From the NCBI RefSeq assembly GCF_017377655.1, contig NZ_JAFREL010000060.1:3373-67372 (forward strand): a DNA stretch of 64,000 nucleotides, read 5' to 3'. The stretch comes from Candidatus Enterococcus ferrettii. Lineage in GTDB: Bacteria; Bacillota; Bacilli; Lactobacillales; Enterococcaceae. Under the pieces are notes generated by a model that was not told the origin of the DNA, ran no database searches, and saw only the letters and a list, made by a program, of their open reading frames with translations. This document shows, piece by piece, positions 42,331 to 51,407 of the stretch; positions within the stretch are counted from its first letter, which is position 1, and each line of letters begins with the position of its first letter. The translations under genes and the position numbers were made by a program.

Positions 42331-44037
42331 ATGACGAAACCGATGATTGCATTAAATAATTTTACCTTTCAATACCATAGTCAATCGGAACCAACCTTGA
42401 AGAATTTAACTGTCACCATCAATGAAGGAGAAAAGGTTCTGGTAGTCGGTCCCTCTGGCAGCGGCAAATCGACCTTTGCCCATTGTATTAATGGTCTGAT
42501 TCCTAATCAATATGAAGGAACCATTCAAGGAGAAGTTGTGGTTGATGGGAAAAATATTGTGGATAGTTCGTTGTTTGAGCTGTCCTTTAGCACCGGAACG
42601 GTCCTGCAGGATACAGATGGCCAATTTATTGGTTTAACGGTAGCTGAGGATATTGCCTTTGTTTTAGAGAATGATGCGGTGGCTCAGGTACAGATGCATG
42701 AACAGGTGGCGCGCTGGGCGGAAGTCGTGGATATAGATGGACATTTGGACAAACGGCCTCAGGATTTATCAGGTGGTCAGAAGCAGCGGGTGTCCATGGC
42801 TGGCGTATTAATCAATGAAGCACCGATTTTGTTGTTTGATGAGCCCTTAGCGAATCTTGATCCATCAGCTGGTAAAGAAGCGATTGCTTTGATTGATCGG
42901 CTGCATAAAGATTCTAAAGCAACAGTAGTGATTATTGAACATCGTTTAGAGGATGTGCTGGATCAGCCAGTGGATCGTGTGATCGTTTTTAATGAAGGTG
43001 AGATAGTAGCTGACATGAAACCAGATGAACTATTGCGATCTTCAGTTTTAGCGGAAAATGGAATTCGCGAGCCATTGTATGTAACAGCTATGAAGTATGC
43101 CAAGGTGGATTTAGAAAAAGTTGATCATTTGGCCAATCTTGCAGCTTTGAGTGGTAAGGAAATTAAGGATAAGATGGTGGCTTGGGAGGCGGAGCATTTT
43201 GATCTAAGCACCTCTCAACAAGGCGAATCGCTATTGGAATTATCTGATCTAACCTATCGTTATCGCAAGCAGGATCCACTAGTAATTGATCATCTGTCAG
43301 CCACTATTCATAAAGGTGAACGCATTAGTATCGTTGGTAAAAATGGTGCAGGTAAATCAACTTTGTTCAAAGCAATTTGCGGCTTTATCTCGCCTGATGG
43401 ACAAATGCTGTGGAATGGGCAGGATATTACCAAAGAATCAATTAAGGAACGCGCTGATAAAATCGGTTATGTCATGCAGAACCCTAATCAAATGATTTCG
43501 AAGAAAATGATTTTCGATGAAGTAGCTTTGGGACTAGTTCTTCGGGGTGTTTCTGAAACAGCAATCAAAGAACGAGTAGAGCATGCCTTAAAAGTTTGCG
43601 GCTTGTATCCATTTAGAAACTGGCCAATTGCAGCCCTAAGCTATGGACAAAAGAAACGCGTTACGATTGCGGCTATTTTAGTGCTAGAACCAGAAATGAT
43701 CATTCTTGATGAACCAACTGCTGGTCAGGATTTTCGCAATTATACTGAAATGATGTGCTTTATTGAAGAATTAAACAAATTAGGTAAAACAGTAGTTATG
43801 ATCACTCACGACATGCATCTAATGCTGGAATACAGTGATCGGGCTTTAGTCATCGGTAGCGGGAGAGTCTTGATGGACACCACACCAATCGACGTACTGA
43901 CCTCAAGAGAGCTGGTGGAGCAGTCTTCATTGAAGGAGACTAGCCTGTTTACCTTTGCGGAAAAGATTGGTTTGCAGGACCCGATTACTTTTACACGTAA
44001 ATTTATCCATTATGATCGAGAGGTGCGCCAACGATGA
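42331..44037 (+). CDS. Double-domain ECF/cobalt-type ABC ATPase
   Basis: 568 residues made of two fused ATPases. Domain 1 has Walker A GPSGSGKST, signature LSGGQKQRV and Walker B ILLFDEPLAN. Domain 2 (about 290-560) has GKNGAGKST, a variant signature LSYGQKKRV and IILDEPTAG. It equals the usual EcfA1 and EcfA2 in one chain, typical of UPF0397 systems. It overlaps ecfT by 4 nt. Confidence 0.94.
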   Translation: MTKPMIALNNFTFQYHSQSEPTLKNLTVTINEGEKVLVVGPSGSGKSTFAHCINGLIPNQYEGTIQGEVVVDGKNIVDSSLFELSFSTGTVLQDTDGQFIGLTVAEDIAFVLENDAVAQVQMHEQVARWAEVVDIDGHLDKRPQDLSGGQKQRVSMAGVLINEAPILLFDEPLANLDPSAGKEAIALIDRLHKDSKATVVIIEHRLEDVLDQPVDRVIVFNEGEIVADMKPDELLRSSVLAENGIREPLYVTAMKYAKVDLEKVDHLANLAALSGKEIKDKMVAWEAEHFDLSTSQQGESLLELSDLTYRYRKQDPLVIDHLSATIHKGERISIVGKNGAGKSTLFKAICGFISPDGQMLWNGQDITKESIKERADKIGYVMQNPNQMISKKMIFDEVALGLVLRGVSETAIKERVEHALKVCGLYPFRNWPIAALSYGQKKRVTIAAILVLEPEMIILDEPTAGQDFRNYTEMMCFIEELNKLGKTVVMITHDMHLMLEYSDRALVIGSGRVLMDTTPIDVLTSRELVEQSSLKETSLFTFAEKIGLQDPITFTRKFIHYDREVRQR

Positions 44038-44864
44038 ACGAACATCAAACTTTGGGGTATCATCCCGACAATACGGTGATTCACGGGTTGAATGCTACAG
44101 CTAAGCTAGTGTTTCTGCTGTTAGTTTCAGTTGCTTGTATGACTACTTATGATACTCGGTATTTGTTGGTTGTCAGTATCTTTTCATTGGTCTTGTTTAA
44201 GCTGGCGAATATCAAGTGGCATCAGATTTCCTTCGTTATGAAGTTTATCTTTTTCTTTTCTGTGTTGAATCTGCTGGCAGTTTACATTTTTGAACCGGAA
44301 TATGGGGTTCATTTGTATGGTAGCCGCCATGTAATTTTGGAAGGAATCGGTCGCTTTACCTTGACGCAAGAGCAGCTGTTCTACTTATTTAATTTAGTGT
44401 TGAAGTATTTTTGTACGATTCCCTTGGCCTTAGTCTTTTTATTAACGACGAACCCTAGCTCGTTTGCGGCCAGTCTCAATAAAATCGGCTTAAGCTATAA
44501 AATCAGCTATGCAGTTTCCTTAGCTTTGCGCTATATTCCTGATATTCAAGAAGATTTCTTTAGTATCTCTCAAGCGCAGCAGGCTCGCGGTTTCGAAATG
44601 TCGAAAAAGGGCAAGCTGTCTCAACGATTGAAAGGTACAGCCCAAATAGTGCTGCCGCTGATTTTCTCTAGTCTCGATCGGATTGAAACCATTAGTACTG
44701 CCATGGAACTGCGCCGCTTTGGTCAAAAGAAAAAGCGTACGTGGTATGTGGATCAACCCTTCAAGAATAAGGACTATATCTTGATGCTAGGTAGTATTCT
44801 ACTGTTTGCGGTCAGCCTATTGCTGTTTAGAGTCAATGGCGGACGTTTTTATAATCCGTTTTAA
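44034..44864 (+). CDS. ECF transporter transmembrane (T) component
   Basis: 276 residues with about five membrane helices. Two cytoplasmic coupling helices are visible, each with the Ala-Arg-Gly-type motif: AQQARGFEM and a second MELRRFGQ. These dock on the ATPase domains. It completes a dedicated ECF importer (S, double A, T). A bidirectional terminator lies downstream. Confidence 0.93.
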   Translation: MNEHQTLGYHPDNTVIHGLNATAKLVFLLLVSVACMTTYDTRYLLVVSIFSLVLFKLANIKWHQISFVMKFIFFFSVLNLLAVYIFEPEYGVHLYGSRHVILEGIGRFTLTQEQLFYLFNLVLKYFCTIPLALVFLLTTNPSSFAASLNKIGLSYKISYAVSLALRYIPDIQEDFFSISQAQQARGFEMSKKGKLSQRLKGTAQIVLPLIFSSLDRIETISTAMELRRFGQKKKRTWYVDQPFKNKDYILMLGSILLFAVSLLLFRVNGGRFYNPF

Positions 44865-44909
44865 CATTAAACTGTATTTGAAGAGATCGAATAAAAAACT
44901 GTAAATATG

Positions 44910-44955
44910 AAATCCTCCCGCGCACTGATATCTCAGTCGAAGGAGGATTTTTTTA
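44910..44955. terminator. Bidirectional terminator
   Basis: AATCCTCC pairs with GGAGGATT, with inner ACTGA/TCAGT pairing; a T-run follows on the plus strand. It separates the convergent ECF operon and esterase gene. Confidence 0.85.
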
Positions 44956-45747
44956 TTACAGCCATTCCTCTAAAGCGTGCAGAACTTTCTGAACCTCAAG
45001 ATTGTCGCTCTCTTTTAGAAAATCATGGTCTAAATAATAGACTGGTTTGAAGCAGCTGTCAGGAATCAAGCGAGCAATTTTTTTGCTGTAACTGAAAGGA
45101 ATTTCTTTATCGGAAGTACTCGCACTGCTGAAGATACGTGGGAATTTTGCCAAGTCTGCATCAGCAACAGAAAATTCTTCAATAGAATCAACGTCATAAT
45201 ACTCCAGCAGCAGATTTTGCTGCACTGCATAATGATAAAGTAAAAAACGAGTCAACAGTGGATCGTCCCAAATGGTTCCCTCTAGCCCTACTGTTGCAAT
45301 CTGTTCCTTCTCAATAGTCAGCGGCAACAGTTGACGCTCGTTTTGAATAAAAGACAAATCTGTGTAGCCGTAAAAATTGATTAAAAAATCTGGCGATAGT
45401 TGCTTAGCCAACAAACGTTTAGTTAACAGAAGCATCAAATAACCACCGGCAGAGCGTCCGCAAAAACCAAAGGGGCGGTTACCAATCACCGATTCTTTCA
45501 ATAAATAGAAGCTTTCTTCTAAAGCATTCATAATTTCTGATAATGTGCTGTTGGGTGCCAATAAATAATCCACTGCTAATACAGTACAATCTTTTGCTAA
45601 AAAAAGGTCTCGTAACCCGCTGGGTAAATCATTTTTCGATCCATAGATCAAACCGCCGCCGTGAAAATATAAGACGATCTTTTGTTGGGAATCAGTTGGA
45701 TAGATATCTACGGCTGCACCATTAGTTAGGGTGATTGTTTTTTTCAA
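44956..45747 (-). CDS. Alpha/beta hydrolase (HSL-like esterase)
   Basis: 263 residues from a TTG start with GAGGAG 8 nt upstream. The oxyanion-hole motif FHGGGLIYG, nucleophile elbow GRSAGGY (Ser) and a C-terminal LDHDFL (His) are visible, so the catalytic triad looks complete. It overlaps the PucR-type regulator gene by 26 nt and is probably co-transcribed with it. Its relation to the ureide operon across the divergent promoter is not known; it could process a precursor ester, but this is speculation. Confidence 0.86.
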   Translation of the reverse strand: MKKTITLTNGAAVDIYPTDSQQKIVLYFHGGGLIYGSKNDLPSGLRDLFLAKDCTVLAVDYLLAPNSTLSEIMNALEESFYLLKESVIGNRPFGFCGRSAGGYLMLLLTKRLLAKQLSPDFLINFYGYTDLSFIQNERQLLPLTIEKEQIATVGLEGTIWDDPLLTRFLLYHYAVQQNLLLEYYDVDSIEEFSVADADLAKFPRIFSSASTSDKEIPFSYSKKIARLIPDSCFKPVYYLDHDFLKESDNLEVQKVLHALEEWL

Positions 45748-47311
45748 TAGCGTTTCTCCTCATCTTAATAATATACGTACCGATTTCATGATTCATTACC
45801 TGCAAAGGGTCATCCAATTCGATTGATAGAAACTGTTCAATCTTTGTCAAACGGTAGCGAATCGTTTTCGAGTGCAGAAACATGGCTTCTGCTGTTTGTT
45901 TATAATTGCGATTGTTGTGCAAAAATTGGTAAAAGGTTTCGAAAAGATCGTAGCTTTCCTGCGACAAAGCCAGTAATTTAGCTGGCACCAATTCATCAAT
46001 CATCTCCAGCTGCTCACTACGAATGAAATGCCGAAAGATACCGATATCCGCTAATTCCACTACATCGTCGTGATAAAATTCCTCACTGAAATTCAAAATA
46101 TCTAAACACTCCATTAAGATTTCCTTCAATTCATGTTTGCGTTTTAAGCTGCTTAAGACAAACGTCATCGCCGGATGAAATTCTAATATTTCTGTTAACA
46201 AACGTTTAACGTCAGTTTTAGCAATACCTTTTTCCTGATCGAAATTAAGTAGAATCAGGGAATAGTTGTGATGATCAAAGAAGATCGATTTGGATTTCAA
46301 GGTCTTCAACAAATTTAATGTGCGATCTTTAATCAGCTGAGCTTCTGGTGTTTTAGTCGGAAAGGCGATCGCTTGATAAAAAGTGTATTGATTCATATCG
46401 GCTTCCTTCAATAGACTTTCCAGTTCTTCCAGATTGTTCGGCGTATTTTGTAAAATAGCATCTGCCAAATTATTCAGTCGTTCATAACGTTCTTTTTTTA
46501 ACAAATACTCTGTGTTGAATTTTTCTTGCAGTACATCAATCGTATTTTCAATAATCATTAAATCAGTTTCCTTTACCTCGGGTTGATCCAAGTAAACCAA
46601 CAGCAGGCAATTGCTGGAGTATGGATTGAATAGACTTACCTCTAAAGCCGAGCGGGTCTTACCTTCCTGCTGAGAAAAAAGTGTCAGCAGTGTATAGTCA
46701 TTTTTAGTAAACTCACCACTCGCTAAACTCTCACGATTCAGCACCACATCATTTTTAGGAACTTTACCAAAGTAAATTTCTTGCTGTTTATCAATCAGTT
46801 TTAGATTGCAAGGGTAATTAATTATCTGATAAAACTCTTCCATAATCTGCTCTAGTGAAGGGTAGCTGCGCTCTAGCTTAGTAAAACGTTGGCGTACTTC
46901 GTAATAGGTACGCAAAATATGGGTTTGATAATTTAGCAAGGGCTCATAAATAGTCAATAGGATTTTTTCGTAACTGACTTCTTGGGCGATCTTGATCAAA
47001 GGGATTTCGTATTTAAAGGAAAGCTCGATTACCCACTTGGGGATGATCTTAATGAGACGGTCCATCTTTACCACTAAGCCGCTGACACCAATTTGTTGCA
47101 TTTTACTGAAGAATTCCTCTAGATCATCCTCAGGTACGCCATTGAAGGCATAAAAGGAAGTTAGGATTAATTGATTCTTTTTGCTCCAGTTTTCAATATC
47201 CATGGCCTCTAAAACCATTGCAGATTCTACATCGTTTTCTAGTCCGATATCCTTAGTCAGAATTTTACTTGTTTTTAATTCTCCTTGAGCCAGCAATTCC
47301 TTTAATTTCAT
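45722..47311 (-). CDS. PucR-family transcriptional regulator
   Basis: 529 residues from the ATG at 47311, which has an AAGGAGAG site; an in-frame upstream extension of 44 residues is spurious. N-terminal PucR_1-type domain (about 1-120, KELLAQGELKTSKILT through KYEIPLIKI), a variable middle part, and a C-terminal PucR helix-turn-helix (about 470-520: NYKQTAEAMFLHSKTIRYRL). In Bacillus, PucR governs purine/allantoin genes in response to intermediates. Position divergent from the AllFG-like operon makes it the likely local regulator. Confidence 0.9.
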   Translation of the reverse strand: MKLKELLAQGELKTSKILTKDIGLENDVESAMVLEAMDIENWSKKNQLILTSFYAFNGVPEDDLEEFFSKMQQIGVSGLVVKMDRLIKIIPKWVIELSFKYEIPLIKIAQEVSYEKILLTIYEPLLNYQTHILRTYYEVRQRFTKLERSYPSLEQIMEEFYQIINYPCNLKLIDKQQEIYFGKVPKNDVVLNRESLASGEFTKNDYTLLTLFSQQEGKTRSALEVSLFNPYSSNCLLLVYLDQPEVKETDLMIIENTIDVLQEKFNTEYLLKKERYERLNNLADAILQNTPNNLEELESLLKEADMNQYTFYQAIAFPTKTPEAQLIKDRTLNLLKTLKSKSIFFDHHNYSLILLNFDQEKGIAKTDVKRLLTEILEFHPAMTFVLSSLKRKHELKEILMECLDILNFSEEFYHDDVVELADIGIFRHFIRSEQLEMIDELVPAKLLALSQESYDLFETFYQFLHNNRNYKQTAEAMFLHSKTIRYRLTKIEQFLSIELDDPLQVMNHEIGTYIIKMRRNAIEKNNHPN

Positions 47312-47372
47312 GAAACTCTCCTTTTTGCGCTTTATGGATAAAAAGTATAGCATTTTTTTAGAATATTGTCCG

Positions 47373-47387
47373 ATGAAAACGCAATCT
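47373..47387 (+). promoter_or_regulatory. cre box in the allFG operon promoter region
   Basis: ATGAAAACGCAATCT matches WTGNAANCGNWNNCW at every fixed position. It is just upstream of a probable -10 (TAGAAT, 47396-47401) and overlaps the expected -35 zone, so CcpA would repress the operon when sugar is plentiful. Confidence 0.6.
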
Positions 47388-47432
47388 TTTATCTTTAGAA
47401 TAATAGTGTAGAGGAAAGGTAGGGAAATTGAA

Positions 47433-50426
47433 ATGCTAAACACAGTTATTTTAAAGAATAATTATCAAGATTCAATTAATTTGATGCTGTTGACTAACCG
47501 AATCAATGAATTAGAGGCAGTTACCATGAGTCAGTTGATGATGGGAACCAATGCCAATAAAGATATTTTAGAAAATACCGGATTATTAACGGATGAAGCG
47601 AAAGCAGCTTCACCTAATGATTTGATGATCGTCGTTGATAGTGAATTACCCGAAATTATGGATCAGGTATTGCCAGAAGTAGACAATTTCTTAAGTGATC
47701 TATCTTCTAAAAGCTCCAGTGACGTGAAGCAGGCATCAACTACTTGGCAGGAAGCTTTAGAACAATTATCGGATGCCAATATGGCATTGTTCAGCATCCC
47801 AGGAGAATACGGGGCAGCTGAAATGGAGACGGCCTTGAAAAACGGACTACATGTTTTCTCTTTCACTGACAATATACCAGTGGAAGATGAAGTACGCTTG
47901 AAGCAGCTGGCTCATGAAAAAGGCTTGATGATGATGGGACCTGATTGTGGGACTGGGATTATTTCTAGTATTCCAATCGCTTTCACGAATGTAATCTCAC
48001 CAGGAAACATTGGTGTTGTCGGGGCTTCGGGAACTGGGATTCAAGAAGTAACAACGATTATCGATCGACTTGGTAATGGAGTGGTTCATGCAATTGGAAC
48101 CGGTGGCCGGGATCTTAGCAGCAAGGTCGGAGCGGTTACCATGAAAGACGCAATTGTGGCTTTGGAAAATCATGAACCAACCGATGTCATTTGTGTCATC
48201 TCAAAGCCGCCAGCAAAAGAAGTGCGTGACGAAGTAGTACAATTACTGCAAAGTATTTCCAAACCAGTAGTAGCAATTTTCTTAGGTGAAAAGCCGACTG
48301 CCCATGAAGGGAAGGTTTACTTGGCTCATACGCTAGAAGAGACTGCTAAAATTGCTGTTGATTTAGCCAATGAAGTACCAGTTAAAGCCAACTATTTCGA
48401 ACCTGTTGCTGAACCAGAGCAAACAATTGCTGAAGGAAAAGTAATCAAAGGCCTTTATTCAGGCGGAACCTTGGCAGCCGAAGCAGGCATGCTAATCTCA
48501 GAAGCATTAGGTTTGGCTGGTTTGGTTAAAGAAGCCGGTTATATTTTAAAATCGGATGGTTATGATGTGATTGACTTAGGAGATGACATTTATACCCAGG
48601 GTAAACCCCATCCCATGATCGATCCAGAAGTTCGCGTGAAGAAGATTCAAGAATATGCGGCGGAAGAAAACACAGGCGTCATTCTATTGGATATTGTTTT
48701 AGGCTATGGTGCGCATGAAGATATGGTAGGAGCTTTAATGCCAGCCATTAAGGAAGCCCAAGCATTGAATCCAGATTTACAATTTGTCGCTACTGTGGTC
48801 GGCACTAATAAAGATCCGCAAAATTATGAAGATGCAGTTCTGCGCTTAGAAGCTGAAGGTGTGCTTGTTACCGAAAGCAATGCTAAAGCTGTTCAGCTGG
48901 CGTTACGCTTAAAAGGAATTGAGTTGACGGAAGAACCGAAAGCCGTAGCAGCTTATCATGGAAGCAAAATAACTGTACCTGCGCCTAGTGATCCAGTGAT
49001 GGAATTGCTAAATACCAAACCGCGCATTATTAACGTTGGACTGCAAAGCTTCAATCAATCGATTCAAGCCTTTGATGGGAAATCAGAACAATTCAACTGG
49101 AAACCGCGAGCAGGCGGTAATCAGAAAATGATTAAGATTTTGAATGCTTTAGAAGATTATGATGAACAAATCGCAGAAGAAAACCAACAGGTAATGGATA
49201 AAATCAAAAATGCACAACCTTTTCTAACCGATGTCATGCCAGCTAAGGATGTTATTCCCGAGCTGAATGAAGAAACTAGAACCTTGCTGCATGCTGGACC
49301 ACCGATTAGTTGGGAAGCTATGACAGGACCGATGAAGGGTTCAGTTGTAGGAGCGGCTATTTTTGAGGGCTGGGCTACTGACGAAAATCAGGTAACCGCC
49401 TTAGTGGAAGCTGGCGAGATTCGTTTTATTCCCTGCCATCATGTCCATGCAGTAGGACCAATGGGCGGAATTACTTCAGCCAATATGCCCGTATTTGTAG
49501 TTGAAAACCGTTTGGACGGCTCAACAGGTTATTGCACTATGAACGAAGGCATTGGTAAAGTACTGCGTTTCGGGGCCTTTTCACAAGAAGTGATCGACCG
49601 CTTGAACTGGATGAAGGATATCTTGGGTCCAACCTTATCAGGTGCGTTAAGACAAAGCGTAACAGGTATTAATCTGAGTGTCTTGATTGCCCGGTCGATT
49701 ACGATGGGGGATGAATTCCACCAACGCAACTTTGCGGCATCGTTAAACTTTTTAAGAGAAGTAGCACCATTTATTGTGACACTACAAATGGATGAGCAAG
49801 ATAAATTTGATGTGATGAAATTCTTAGCGGATACCGATCAATTCTTCTTGAATATTATGATGGCAGCCGGTAAGTCCATCGTCGATACGGCTCGTAAAAA
49901 TGCCAAAGGAACCGTAGTAACGACCTTAACTCGAAATGGTGTCGATTTTGGTGTACGGATTGCAGAAACTGGTGATGAATGGTTTACTGCACCAGTTAAT
50001 CTGCCAAAGGGCTTGTACTTTACAGGCTTTTCTGAAGAAGATGGTAACCCGGATATGGGGGATAGTGCGATCACCGAAACAATTGGAGTAGGCGGTATGG
50101 CAATGGTAGCAGCTCCTGGAGTAACTCGTTTTGTGGGAGCTGGCGGATTCCAGGATGCTTTGTCAATCTCCGATGAAATGGCAGAAATTAGTATTGGGCA
50201 TAACCCAACCTGGACCATTCCAACTTGGGATTTCCAAGGAACTTGTCTCGGTATTGATATTCGCAAAGTCGTAGAAACTGGCATTACACCGATTATTAAT
50301 ACCGGGATTGCCAATAAAGAGGCTGGTGTCGGACAGGTTGGTGCCGGAACAGTTAGAGCACCATTGAACTGCTTTGAGAAAGCATTAGAAGCCTATGCGA
50401 AATCATTAGGCATTGAGGTAGAGTAG
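47433..50426 (+). CDS. Fused FdrA/AllF-YlbE/AllG, oxamate-carbamoyltransferase-like
   Basis: 997 residues, equal to FdrA (about 550) plus YlbE/DUF1116 (about 420-470) in one chain. Residues 1-about 510 are FdrA: a succinyl-CoA-synthetase-like fold with MMGPDCGTGIIS, VGASGTGIQEV, GTGGRDLSSKVG and YSGGTLAAEAGML. From about residue 525 (KPRIINVGLQSFNQ) the DUF1116 part begins, with LHAGPPISWEAMTGPMKG, IPCHHVHAVGPMGGITSA, a GCG-like TGYCTMNEG and VGQVGAGTVRAPL at the end. In E. coli, AllF and AllG are separate subunits that, with AllH, transfer a carbamoyl group from oxalurate (carbamoyl oxamate) to phosphate. Both other partners (AllH, carbamate kinase) are encoded downstream. No frame break is visible at the junction. 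Confidence 0.9.
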   Translation: MLNTVILKNNYQDSINLMLLTNRINELEAVTMSQLMMGTNANKDILENTGLLTDEAKAASPNDLMIVVDSELPEIMDQVLPEVDNFLSDLSSKSSSDVKQASTTWQEALEQLSDANMALFSIPGEYGAAEMETALKNGLHVFSFTDNIPVEDEVRLKQLAHEKGLMMMGPDCGTGIISSIPIAFTNVISPGNIGVVGASGTGIQEVTTIIDRLGNGVVHAIGTGGRDLSSKVGAVTMKDAIVALENHEPTDVICVISKPPAKEVRDEVVQLLQSISKPVVAIFLGEKPTAHEGKVYLAHTLEETAKIAVDLANEVPVKANYFEPVAEPEQTIAEGKVIKGLYSGGTLAAEAGMLISEALGLAGLVKEAGYILKSDGYDVIDLGDDIYTQGKPHPMIDPEVRVKKIQEYAAEENTGVILLDIVLGYGAHEDMVGALMPAIKEAQALNPDLQFVATVVGTNKDPQNYEDAVLRLEAEGVLVTESNAKAVQLALRLKGIELTEEPKAVAAYHGSKITVPAPSDPVMELLNTKPRIINVGLQSFNQSIQAFDGKSEQFNWKPRAGGNQKMIKILNALEDYDEQIAEENQQVMDKIKNAQPFLTDVMPAKDVIPELNEETRTLLHAGPPISWEAMTGPMKGSVVGAAIFEGWATDENQVTALVEAGEIRFIPCHHVHAVGPMGGITSANMPVFVVENRLDGSTGYCTMNEGIGKVLRFGAFSQEVIDRLNWMKDILGPTLSGALRQSVTGINLSVLIARSITMGDEFHQRNFAASLNFLREVAPFIVTLQMDEQDKFDVMKFLADTDQFFLNIMMAAGKSIVDTARKNAKGTVVTTLTRNGVDFGVRIAETGDEWFTAPVNLPKGLYFTGFSEEDGNPDMGDSAITETIGVGGMAMVAAPGVTRFVGAGGFQDALSISDEMAEISIGHNPTWTIPTWDFQGTCLGIDIRKVVETGITPIINTGIANKEAGVGQVGAGTVRAPLNCFEKALEAYAKSLGIEVE

Positions 50427-50443
50427 GAAAGGATTAGATAAAC

Positions 50444-51379
50444 ATGGGATTAAATGTGATTGCTTTAGGCGGAAATGCCATTTTAGATAAAATTCCAACT
50501 GACGAGGGACAAAAGGAGGTTGTTCGTAAAGTCGCGTCAGACATTATCGAATTTATTGAACTAGGGGAGCAAGTGGTGATTTGCCATGGCAACGGCCCAC
50601 AGGTGGGAAACCTGTTGATTCAGCAAAAGGCTGGTGATTCAGAAAAGACGCCGATGATGAAGCTGGACACTAATGTAGCCATGACCGAAGGCAGTATCGG
50701 CTACTGGATTCAGCAAGCGATTCAAAATGAGTTGCAAAAACGAAACATCAAAAAAAGTGTTATTAGTGTCATCACTCAAGTAGAAGTGGATGCAGCAGAT
50801 CCTTCCTTTCAAGATCCTACTAAACCAATTGGGCCGTTTTACACTAAAGAGGAAGCCCAACAAAAAATGGATAGTGGAGAAGGAATTTATCAAGAGGATT
50901 CAGGAAGAGGCTATCGCAAAGTGATCGCCTCTCCTAAGCCAAAACAAATTGTTGAAAAGGAGGCAATCCTTTCATTGGTTGCAGCAGATGTTATCACTGT
51001 TTGTGTAGGTGGCGGTGGTATTCCAGTTATCAAGAATCAAGATGGAAGGTATGAAGGGGTGGAAGCAGTAATCGATAAGGATCTTTCCGCCAACAACCTA
51101 GCGAAAGAAATCAATGCAGATCGTTTGATTATTTTGACTGGTGTGGACAATATCTACATTAATTACAACCAACCGGATCAAAAGAAGTTGGAAAAATTGA
51201 CGATCGGGGAGGCCAAGCAATATATTAAAGAAAATCAATTCCCACCAGGCAGCATGCTGCCAAAGGTTGAATCAGCGATTGATTTTGTTAAAGAAGGCCA
51301 AAAACGAGAAGCTGTGATTACATCCATTGAAAATTTGAGCAATATTGTAGCGGGTTATGGAACGAGAATTGTTTGTTAA
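50444..51379 (+). CDS. Carbamate kinase (AllK/YbcF or ArcC type)
   Basis: 311 residues, full length for the amino acid kinase family. ALGGNAIL and VICHGNGPQVGNLLIQ near the N-terminus, VCVGGGGIPV and DKDLSANNLAKEINADRL are the carbamate kinase signatures. It converts carbamoyl phosphate and ADP to ATP, ammonia and CO2. It lies 17 nt after the AllFG fusion; with no arginine deiminase genes around, its partner here is the carbamoyltransferase, giving substrate-level phosphorylation. Confidence 0.94.
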   Translation: MGLNVIALGGNAILDKIPTDEGQKEVVRKVASDIIEFIELGEQVVICHGNGPQVGNLLIQQKAGDSEKTPMMKLDTNVAMTEGSIGYWIQQAIQNELQKRNIKKSVISVITQVEVDAADPSFQDPTKPIGPFYTKEEAQQKMDSGEGIYQEDSGRGYRKVIASPKPKQIVEKEAILSLVAADVITVCVGGGGIPVIKNQDGRYEGVEAVIDKDLSANNLAKEINADRLIILTGVDNIYINYNQPDQKKLEKLTIGEAKQYIKENQFPPGSMLPKVESAIDFVKEGQKREAVITSIENLSNIVAGYGTRIVC

Positions 51380-51407
51380 TACTACAAAAAAGTAGAGGAG
51401 TTAAGTC

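Noticed and set aside
47312..47443. 44-residue N-terminal extension of the PucR regulator
   Set aside because: It runs into the divergent promoter region and overlaps the AllFG start; the ATG at 47311 has an AAGGAGAG site.
49838..50314. 158-residue minus-strand ORF inside the AllFG fusion
   Set aside because: Pro-, Ser- and Ile-rich shadow of the strongly coding plus strand, with no ribosome binding site.
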